A stretch of 5,331 nt of DNA, from contig JACPBT010000059.1 of assembly GCA_016180145.1 (NCBI GenBank), positions 1-5,331 of the forward strand, written 5' to 3'. Below, one piece after another: positions 1-4,809 of this stretch. Below the pieces are notes generated by a model that had not been told where the DNA came from, searched no databases, and was given only the letters and a program-made list of their open reading frames with translations. The DNA is from Candidatus Woesearchaeota archaeon (lineage in GTDB: Archaea; Nanobdellota; Nanobdellia; Woesearchaeales; UBA10216). Positions within the stretch are counted from its first letter, which is position 1. Each line of letters opens with the position of its first letter. The translations under genes and the position numbers were made by a program.

Positions 1-99
1 CAGGCGCACCCCGAATACAAGTCAAGACTTGAAAAGCCATCACCGCTATTCTACGGGCTGATAAAAGCAGTGCTGGAAAAAAGATACGGAAGAGTATGA
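1..99 (+). CDS. pyrG: CTP synthase (glutamine-hydrolysing), C-terminal end only
   Basis: Frame 1 is open from the window edge to a TGA at 97-99 and encodes 32 residues beginning QAHPEYKSR and continuing with KPSPLFYGLIKAVLEKR. This matches the conserved C-terminus of CTP synthase, where the HPE motif followed by xxSR and a PSPLF-type stretch closes the class I glutamine amidotransferase domain. His (codon 7-9) and Glu (13-15) would be the last two members of the Cys-His-Glu triad that releases ammonia from glutamine for amination of UTP to CTP in the cytoplasm. The synthetase domain and nucleophile Cys lie outside the window. A second in-frame stop (TAG, 106-108) follows the TGA. The gene converges on the methyltransferase-like gene with 16 bp between stop codons. 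The identification rests on a short but highly conserved segment. Confidence 0.9.
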   Translation, partial: QAHPEYKSRLEKPSPLFYGLIKAVLEKRYGRV

Positions 100-105
100 A
101 TGAAA

Positions 106-118
106 TAGTATTATACTA
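106..118. repeat. Perfect short inverted repeat between convergent stop codons
   Basis: TAGTAT (106-111) and ATACTA (113-118) are perfect inverted copies around a single T. The left arm starts with a backup in-frame TAG of pyrG and the right arm is the TAG stop of the minus-strand gene. With a 1-nt spacer it is too tight for a stable RNA hairpin as drawn. There is no strong T-run right after it on either strand, so a terminator role is only a possibility. Confidence 0.35.
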
Positions 119-745
119 AACAGGTTTTCCTCCTATAAAGATATACCCCTCTGTGTTCAATCCAAGCTCTTTTAGCTTTGTGTGCTGATTTACCAATGGA
201 ACTAATGCGCTTGATTCCAAGATTTCCTTAAATTTTCCATCCTCATCATTAAATCCTGATGTGGCAACCAATCTTCCGTCTGTTTTTAGATGTCTCATGC
301 CCTGTTCAAAAATAGCCTCCAAACTATTCCCCGAAAAGGCGGTGTAGGTAGAAGGCCTCCTGACCACTATCAAATCAAATTCAGCCCTGCCAGTCTTGTG
401 CCGTATATCCAGATAAGTCCCTGACGACCTTGCATCCCCCAACAGTTCATCACCAATGAAGAAATCGCAAACTTGTTCGCTGTAAACATCCGGACCGAGC
501 TTTAATCCGGCAACAAATACACTACCATTAGCATACCTGTAATTCGTTGCAAGAAAATGCCTTGTGGCGATAACCTCATCCTTCCCTACACCGATAAACA
601 AACAGCTTTGAGTTTCTTTTGTTGGCTTATACACAGGCAAAAGGTGCTGATTAAGCAAATAGTTAAAGATGAGAGCGTCCAGCATAAGCTCCGGATTTCC
701 CTCCTCAAGCTCCCTCAAAAATTTTAAGGCTCTATATTCAAGCAT
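116..745 (-). CDS. Small methyltransferase-like (Rossmann-fold) protein, hypothetical
   Basis: A 209-residue soluble protein with the layout of a class I SAM-dependent methyltransferase. Residues 48-59 (CLFIGVGKDEVI) resemble motif I (strand, glycine loop, helix), 75-88 hold a second strand (VFVAGLKLG), 123-131 (FDLIVVRRP) look like motif IV, and 149-164 (GMRHLKTDGRLVATSG) resemble the conserved strand after a 'LkpgG' turn. The glycine loop is degenerate: GVGKD rather than GxGxG, with no acidic residue two before it, so SAM binding is not certain. The substrate cannot be named. The ATG at 745 is the first start after an in-frame stop at 758-760. There is no Shine-Dalgarno upstream, and a TATA-like element about 32 bp away implies a near-leaderless mRNA. 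It is divergent from secF and convergent with pyrG. It could instead be a non-enzymatic Rossmann protein. Confidence 0.7.
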   Translation of the reverse strand: MLEYRALKFLRELEEGNPELMLDALIFNYLLNQHLLPVYKPTKETQSCLFIGVGKDEVIATRHFLATNYRYANGSVFVAGLKLGPDVYSEQVCDFFIGDELLGDARSSGTYLDIRHKTGRAEFDLIVVRRPSTYTAFSGNSLEAIFEQGMRHLKTDGRLVATSGFNDEDGKFKEILESSALVPLVNQHTKLKELGLNTEGYIFIGGKPV

Positions 746-767
746 ATTAAAAAGAGTTTAAGCGGCA

Positions 768-782
768 CTTAAAAATTTATCC
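768..782 (-). promoter_or_regulatory. Archaeal promoter (TATA box) for the methyltransferase-like gene
   Basis: Read on the minus strand, 780 to 768 is ATAAATTTTTAAG, an A/T-rich TATA-like box in otherwise GC-rich surroundings. Its core begins about 32 bp upstream of the ATG at 745, the same spacing as the secF and tRNA promoters in this window. Transcription would then start at or within a few bases of the ATG, agreeing with the absence of a ribosome binding site. Confidence 0.6.
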
Positions 783-830
783 CTCACAGCAGCGGCAGCA
801 AGTGCAAATGTGCCAGCAATCGGCGCAGCC

Positions 831-844
831 AAAACCTTTATTAA
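831..844 (+). promoter_or_regulatory. Archaeal promoter (BRE plus TATA) for the secF-secD operon
   Basis: AAAACC (831-836, BRE-like) is followed by TTTATTAA (837-844, TATA-like). The TATA core starts 32 bp before the A of the secF ATG, which is exactly the spacing from the corresponding AAAACC-TTTTAAA element to base 1 of the tRNA-Arg gene. This places the predicted transcription start at the secF start codon. No Shine-Dalgarno is seen before the ATG, consistent with a leaderless operon mRNA. Confidence 0.7.
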
Positions 845-868
845 TCAATCACAAGCCCCAAAGAAGCC

Positions 869-1972
869 ATGCAGGAACAAAATCAGAAAGACAAACTCGG
901 CTCGCTTGATGTATCCTCGTCATTCGGGGCAGGAGCTGGCAATGCAAAGGATACAAGCTGGATAAAGGAAGGCGGCGAACAGCAGAAACAGGAAAAAGAA
1001 AAACCGCAGCAAACGCAGCAAAAGCAGCCGGAAAGCAAAAAGCAGGGCAATAATGCAGAAAAGAAAGAAAACTTCATAATAAGAACCTATGATAAACACT
1101 ACAAGAAACTACTTCTCATACCGGCTGCAATAACAATACTGGCATTTGCAATACTGCTGTCAAACTACGCAAGGACGGGAGAGTTCTTTGATACAGACGT
1201 ATCAATAAAGGGCGGGGTAACCATAACAATACCGCAAGCCTACGGCGACCTTGAAGGACTGCAGGACTTCCTGACTTCCTCACTGGGAACAGCGGTCAAC
1301 GTAAGGGCGCTGTCAGAGGCAGGAACGCAAAAAGGAATCATAATAGACGCGAGCATACAAAAAGACGAAGAGGTAAGCCGGCTGTTAAGCTTCCTGAGCG
1401 AAAAACTCGGCGCACTAAGCGAAGAGCAATACTCCCTGCAGGTAATAGGAAGCTCACTCGGCGCAAGCTTCTTCAAATCAATGATAACAAGCATAATCAT
1501 AGCACTGCTCGTAATGGCAGTGGTCGTGCTGGTCTACTTCAGGATAGCGGCAGGAAAATGGACACCAATGCCAAGCCTATTCGTAATGTGGACAGTAATA
1601 GTTGACATGGTATGCACATTTGCAGCCATATCGCTGCTTGAAGTTAAGCTGTCAACAGCGGGACTTGCGGCATTCCTTATGCTAATCGGCTACTCGGTTG
1701 ACACGGACATACTCCTTACAGTCAGGATGCTGAAAGGAAGGGACGAGAAAATCTTCAACAGAATACTCGGGGCTGCAAAAACAGGAATATTCATGACACT
1801 CACAGGAATGGCAGCCGTAGTCGCAGGGCTGTTCCTTACACAGTCAGACACCATCAAACAGATAATGCTCGTGCTTGCAATCGGGTTGGCATTTGACCTT
1901 ATCCATACATGGATAACAAACACAGCAATACTGAGATGGTATATGGAGAGAAACAGGTATGGCACGAAGTAA
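869..1972 (+). CDS. secF: Protein translocase subunit SecF (archaeal type)
   Basis: A 367-residue membrane protein, partner of SecD in the complex that assists export through the Sec channel. Residues 1-70 are a hydrophilic cytoplasmic tail, very rich in Gln, Lys and Glu from about 37. TM1 is about 81-98 and is followed by FDTDVSIKGGVTITI (107-121), the SecF counterpart of the D1 motif. An exposed domain spans about 125-195. TM2-TM6 lie near 205-225, 235-256, 262-283, 304-324 and 329-355. The signature GYSVDTDILL (274-283) in TM4 is the archaeal form of the conserved SecF motif and puts acidic residues D278 and D280 in the membrane, likely in ion coupling. No alternative start lies between the in-frame TAA at 842-844 and the ATG, and the promoter spacing supports this start despite the long tail. 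The gene overlaps secD by 14 nt. Confidence 0.95.
   Translation: MQEQNQKDKLGSLDVSSSFGAGAGNAKDTSWIKEGGEQQKQEKEKPQQTQQKQPESKKQGNNAEKKENFIIRTYDKHYKKLLLIPAAITILAFAILLSNYARTGEFFDTDVSIKGGVTITIPQAYGDLEGLQDFLTSSLGTAVNVRALSEAGTQKGIIIDASIQKDEEVSRLLSFLSEKLGALSEEQYSLQVIGSSLGASFFKSMITSIIIALLVMAVVVLVYFRIAAGKWTPMPSLFVMWTVIVDMVCTFAAISLLEVKLSTAGLAAFLMLIGYSVDTDILLTVRMLKGRDEKIFNRILGAAKTGIFMTLTGMAAVVAGLFLTQSDTIKQIMLVLAIGLAFDLIHTWITNTAILRWYMERNRYGTK
1945..1950 (+). promoter_or_regulatory. Shine-Dalgarno sequence for secD inside the end of secF
   Basis: GGAGAG lies within the last secF codons, 8 nt before the secD ATG at 1959. It contains GGAG, complementary to the archaeal 16S 3' end. This contrasts with secF itself, which has no such site, and fits an internal operon gene translated from a polycistronic mRNA. 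Confidence 0.6.
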
Positions 1973-3521
1973 ACTCAACAGAATAGTGAAAGACAGAAGA
2001 GTAATAATCCTTGCAATCTGTGTTGTAATAGCGCTTATAGCAATAAACCCCAACCCATGGAGGGAAGAGGCGGTAATAAAAGCAGTAGACAAAGGCAGCG
2101 CGGCAGAAACAGCAGGGTTGAGGCCAGAGCAGAGGATAATATCCATAGACGGACAGCAGGTCAAAAACATTGAAGACGTCACGCGACTGACAAGCAACCT
2201 GAAAATAAACGACACAATAACAATAGAAACAAAAAACGCATTCTACAAGGTAAAAGCAAAGCCGAAAAGCAACGAGAGCAATGAAGCTGAGGGCATAGGA
2301 ATAATCGCGGCAAACGCGCCAAAAACAAAAATCAAGACAGGATTGGACCTCAGAGGCGGAATAAGAATACTCCTCAAACCGGAAACAAAGATATCAAAGA
2401 CAGACCTTGAACTCATAAAGGAAAACATAAACCGGAGAGTAAACATTTACGGACTCTCAGATGTTGTCGTAAGAGACGCATCTGATATCTCAGGAAACCA
2501 ATACATAATGGTGGAAATAGCCGGAATAACAGAGAAAGAAGTCCGCGAATTTGTATCCAAGCAGGGCAAATTTGAAGCAAAAGTCGGGAACACATCCGTA
2601 TTCAAGGGAAATGACGTAATAGAGGTATGCAGGTCAGCTCAATGCTCAGGAATAGATGTCAGAAGCGGAGGATGCGGGGCGGCATCAGCAGCAGACTGGG
2701 CATGCCCGTTCTACTTCACAATAAGCCTGAGCCAGGAAGCAGCACAAAGGCAGGCAGAGGCAACAAAAAACCTCGCAGTCATAGAAGGATACCTCAGTGA
2801 AAAGCTATACCTCTACCTTGACGACGAACTCGTAGACCAGCTAAACATAGGAGAAAGCCTGAAAGGCGAGCCGGCAGTATCAATACAGATATCAGGCAGC
2901 GGCTTTGCAACAACAGAAAACACGGCAACAAAAGCGGCAATACAGGAAATGAAAAAGCTCCAGACAATACTCATAACAGGCTCACTGCCTGTAAAGCTAA
3001 CAGTAGAAAGAGCAGACTCAATAAGCCCAATCCTCGGAAAAGGATTTGTAAAAAACGCGCTGCTCACAGCACTGATAGCCACAGGAGCAGTAACCATCAT
3101 ACTGCTCATAGCATACAGGAAACTTGCAGTGGCAATACCCATAATGATAACAAGCCTCACTGAAGTATACCTCATGCTCGGCGCAGCAGCAATCATAGGA
3201 TGGAACATTGACTTAGCAGCAATAGCAGGAATCATAGCAGCCGTAGGAACAGGCGTAAACGACCAAATAATAATCACAGACGAAGCCCTGAAAGGAGGAG
3301 CGCGCAAGCTATACAGCTGGAAAGAAAAAATCAAAAGCGCATTCTCAGTAATATTCGGAGCATACTTCACAAACCTATTCGCAATGCTGCCGCTATTCGT
3401 AATAGGCGCAGGAATGCTCAGGGGATTTGCGCTAACAACAATAATAGGAATGACAGTCGGAGTGTTTATAACAAGGCCTGCATACGCAAAGATAGTGGAA
3501 ATACTGACGGAAGAAAAGTGA
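1959..3521 (+). CDS. secD: Protein translocase subunit SecD with inserted PDZ domain (archaeal type)
   Basis: A 520-residue membrane protein that works with SecF on the extracytoplasmic side to pull or release exported proteins. TM1 is about 14-29. Residues 38-100 read as a PDZ domain, with KGSAAETAGLRPEQRIISIDG (about 45-65) matching the 'GSPAexAGLkpGDxIlsInG' pattern. The D1 signature LDLRGG is at 129-134. The exposed P1 region runs to about 360 and contains C224, C229, C239 and C249. TM2-TM6 lie near 365-385, 388-411, 416-438, 458-482 and 485-508. TM4 carries GTGVNDQIIITDE (430-442), the archaeal SecD motif, with Asn433 where bacterial SecD has its ion-coupling Asp. The ATG at 1959 is the only start after the in-frame TGA at 1932-1934 and has a Shine-Dalgarno. 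Ile is strongly biased to ATA. The gene is full length and intact. Confidence 0.95.
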   Translation: MARSKLNRIVKDRRVIILAICVVIALIAINPNPWREEAVIKAVDKGSAAETAGLRPEQRIISIDGQQVKNIEDVTRLTSNLKINDTITIETKNAFYKVKAKPKSNESNEAEGIGIIAANAPKTKIKTGLDLRGGIRILLKPETKISKTDLELIKENINRRVNIYGLSDVVVRDASDISGNQYIMVEIAGITEKEVREFVSKQGKFEAKVGNTSVFKGNDVIEVCRSAQCSGIDVRSGGCGAASAADWACPFYFTISLSQEAAQRQAEATKNLAVIEGYLSEKLYLYLDDELVDQLNIGESLKGEPAVSIQISGSGFATTENTATKAAIQEMKKLQTILITGSLPVKLTVERADSISPILGKGFVKNALLTALIATGAVTIILLIAYRKLAVAIPIMITSLTEVYLMLGAAAIIGWNIDLAAIAGIIAAVGTGVNDQIIITDEALKGGARKLYSWKEKIKSAFSVIFGAYFTNLFAMLPLFVIGAGMLRGFALTTIIGMTVGVFITRPAYAKIVEILTEEK

Positions 3522-3637
3522 GACTCAAACAATGCCAGCTGTGCTTTCTTGCGATAATTAACTGTGGCAGCAGCAATTACAACTAATACCCAAATCAGCC
3601 TAAAACACAGGAACCACAACAAACCACGGCAAAAATG

Positions 3638-3650
3638 AAAACCTTTTAAA
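3638..3650 (+). promoter_or_regulatory. Archaeal promoter (BRE plus TATA) for tRNA-Arg
   Basis: AAAACC (3638-3643) followed by TTTTAAA (3644-3650) is a textbook BRE/TATA arrangement. The box is centred about 29 bp before tRNA base 1, so transcription should start at or just before the mature 5' end. It lies at the end of the 154-bp stretch 3522-3675, which otherwise holds no convincing gene, only a weak T-rich patch (TTTCTT, 3545-3550) that might terminate secD. The flippase-like gene downstream may be read from this promoter too. Confidence 0.75.
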
Positions 3651-3675
3651 GGAACTCCCGCAACTCTTTTCCTGT

Positions 3676-3775
3676 GAGCCTGTAGCGCAGTCTGGAACAG
3701 CGCGAGAGGTTCCTAACCTCTAGGTCCAGGGTTCAAATGCCGGATTAAAACGGCCTGAAAGTCCCTGCAGGCTCG
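3676..3775 (+). tRNA. trnR: tRNA-Arg (anticodon CCU), with a 24-nt intron in the T loop
   Basis: Every arm of the cloverleaf is perfectly paired. The acceptor is GAGCCTG (3676-3682) with CAGGCTC (3768-3774) and discriminator G3775. T8 and A9 precede D stem GCGC (3685-3688)/GCGC (3700-3703), whose loop holds A14, G15, G18 and G19. The anticodon stem is AGAGG (3705-3709)/CCTCT (3717-3721), with loop TTCCTAA and anticodon CCT at 3712-3714, reading AGG codons. The variable loop AGGTC ends in C48, matching G15. T stem CAGGG (3727-3731) pairs with CCCTG (3763-3767) only if 24 nt (3738-3761) are removed; this leaves the T loop TTCAAAT and a 76-nt mature RNA. CCA is not encoded and must be added. AGG is a commonly used Arg codon in the neighbouring genes. 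Confidence 0.95.
3738..3761 (+). other. tRNA intron between positions 59 and 60, bounded by a bulge-helix-bulge
   Basis: The pre-tRNA folds as outer helix CAGGG/CCCTG (the T stem), central 4-bp helix TTCA (3732-3735)/TGAA (3756-3759), and inner helix GCCG (3739-3742)/CGGC (3751-3754) closed by an 8-nt loop. The 3-nt bulges are AAT (3736-3738) and AGT (3760-3762). Cutting after the second base of each bulge, the canonical archaeal splicing-endonuclease position, releases 24 nt and joins A59 to T60. The only departure from the ideal BHB is one unpaired C (3755) opposite the first bulge, making it a relaxed motif. Confidence 0.88.
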
Positions 3776-3785
3776 CTTAATACTC

Positions 3786-3791
3786 AAAGGT
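3786..3791 (+). promoter_or_regulatory. Weak Shine-Dalgarno for the flippase-like gene
   Basis: AAAGGT, containing AGGT complementary to the 16S 3' end, ends 7 nt before the ATG at 3799. Only 23 bp separate the tRNA from this ATG, and no well-spaced TATA box is visible in that gap. A ribosome binding site therefore fits translation from a processed tRNA-mRNA transcript, though the match is modest. Confidence 0.4.
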
Positions 3792-3798
3792 TTATGAA

Positions 3799-4797
3799 AT
3801 GAGGAAGCTTGCAATCGCATTCTCAGCTGCCGTGGGCAGCGCCCTTTTTCTTGCGGTCCTGCTCTTTGCCGGCTTTGACAGCATCATTGAATCTTTCCGC
3901 GAATTCTCACCGTTTTACCTTTTACTGTTCCTTCTGATGTCGCTCGCCCTTTACATTACTACAACATGGAGGTGGGCTACTATTGTCAGGTATCAGGGGC
4001 TTAAAGCGCCTTTCATAACCCTGCTGAAGTATAAAGTAATTGCGAGCGCTGTGAGCTACCTTACCCCTGCAGTCAGGATAGGAGGCGAACCCCTGCGCGG
4101 TTTTCTCTTCAAGCGGAAGTTCGGGCTGAAAGGAAGCGAGGCATACTCCTCTGTCTTTCTTGAGATGAGCATTGGAATAGCGATTGACACCATATTTTTC
4201 TGCTCTGTGCTTTTCGCTTTCCTTGTTTTTTTCACAATCCCCGCAGAGCTTGAGGCTTATTCCATGGTTTTTTCCGTAGCTGCACTGGCTCTTGTCGCGG
4301 CGTTTTACATTTCCATTATAACGCATCACGGACCCCTTTCCCTGCCGTTCAGAGCGCTTTATTTTTTAATAAAGGCAAACCTGCTCAGGCAGCTTGTCAA
4401 GCGCATCGTGGCTGTTGAGGACGCCATGGCAGCATTCCTTCATTTCAGGAAGAAAGGGGTTTTCCAGGCTGTCATCATTTCACTCATAGGACTGCCGGTG
4501 ACTTTTTTCCAATACAAGTTTGCACTTTTAAGCATTGGCGTTAATGTGCCTTTTGAGATTATCCTGCTCAGCATCGCAGCCACAACAATCGCAGGCATTG
4601 TTCCCATACCAGCAGCATTCGGGATTCAGGAACTCACCAACTTTTCAGTCTTCAGCATAATAGGCATGCCAAGCGTTGGCTTTGCACTTTCCCTCATCAT
4701 ACGCTTTAAGGACATCCTCTTATCATTCATTGGCATGGCGCTTCTCTCATATGAGGGACTAAACGTGCTTGAAATACTGAAGAGCAAAAAGCATTAA
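3799..4797 (+). CDS. Flippase-like / lysylphosphatidylglycerol synthase TM-region family membrane protein
   Basis: A 332-residue polytopic membrane protein with about eight hydrophobic segments, near 5-25, 38-56, 75-92, 120-146, 152-176, 221-245, 253-275 and 283-318. Two signatures of the LPG_synthase_TM/UPF0104 family are visible: YLTPAVRIGGEPLRGFLF (87-104), the conserved 'P-x-R-x-G-G-E-x-x-R' loop, and VPIPAAFGIQE (268-278), the 'P-x-P-(A/G)-x-x-G-x-x-E' loop. Length is typical of stand-alone members. The family includes the membrane part of MprF, which moves aminoacylated lipids between leaflets; archaeal members are usually unassigned and a lipid or glycolipid substrate is inference. ATG 3799 is the only start after an in-frame TAA at 3778-3780. 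Codon use differs from secFD, with Ile mostly ATT/ATC rather than ATA. It follows the tRNA by 23 bp and converges on the next gene. Confidence 0.85.
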   Translation: MRKLAIAFSAAVGSALFLAVLLFAGFDSIIESFREFSPFYLLLFLLMSLALYITTTWRWATIVRYQGLKAPFITLLKYKVIASAVSYLTPAVRIGGEPLRGFLFKRKFGLKGSEAYSSVFLEMSIGIAIDTIFFCSVLFAFLVFFTIPAELEAYSMVFSVAALALVAAFYISIITHHGPLSLPFRALYFLIKANLLRQLVKRIVAVEDAMAAFLHFRKKGVFQAVIISLIGLPVTFFQYKFALLSIGVNVPFEIILLSIAATTIAGIVPIPAAFGIQELTNFSVFSIIGMPSVGFALSLIIRFKDILLSFIGMALLSYEGLNVLEILKSKKH

Positions 4798-4809
4798 GCA
4801 ACAGGCTTA
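4795..4809. repeat. Inverted repeat spanning both stop codons of convergent genes
   Basis: TAAGC (4795-4799) and GCTTA (4805-4809) are inverted copies separated by 5 nt. The left arm begins with the TAA stop of the flippase-like gene and the right arm contains the TAA stop (read on minus) of the convergent gene. It could form a small 5-bp hairpin in either transcript, but the stem is short and lacks an adjacent T-run, so termination is speculative. Confidence 0.35.

Noticed and set aside
761..925. Plus-strand open frame (Ala-rich) running through the divergent intergenic region into secF in another frame
   Set aside because: No start codon or ribosome site, overlaps both predicted promoters, and becomes nonsense relative to secF.
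883..1077. Cys-rich small minus-strand ORF
   Set aside because: Its Cys/Phe/Ser content is simply the complement of the Gln/Lys-rich secF tail (CAG, AAA, GAA codons); no promoter or ribosome site.
3532..3561. Short ATG frame of nine codons after secD
   Set aside because: Too short, no ribosome binding site or promoter, nothing to support translation.
2813..3622. 269-codon open frame on the minus strand opposite secD
   Set aside because: It is antisense to the conserved SecD C-terminal membrane half. The frame stays open because secD rarely uses codons whose complement is a stop; the product looks like an arbitrary hydrophobic translation with no motif.
3676..3775. tRNA-Arg as a pseudogene broken by a 24-nt insertion
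   Set aside because: All stems are perfect, the promoter is well placed, and the insertion ends form a bulge-helix-bulge that restores an exact T loop when cut canonically.
3922..4329. Minus-strand ORF opposite the flippase-like gene
   Set aside because: Antisense to conserved family motifs of the plus-strand gene; charged, motif-free translation typical of a shadow frame.
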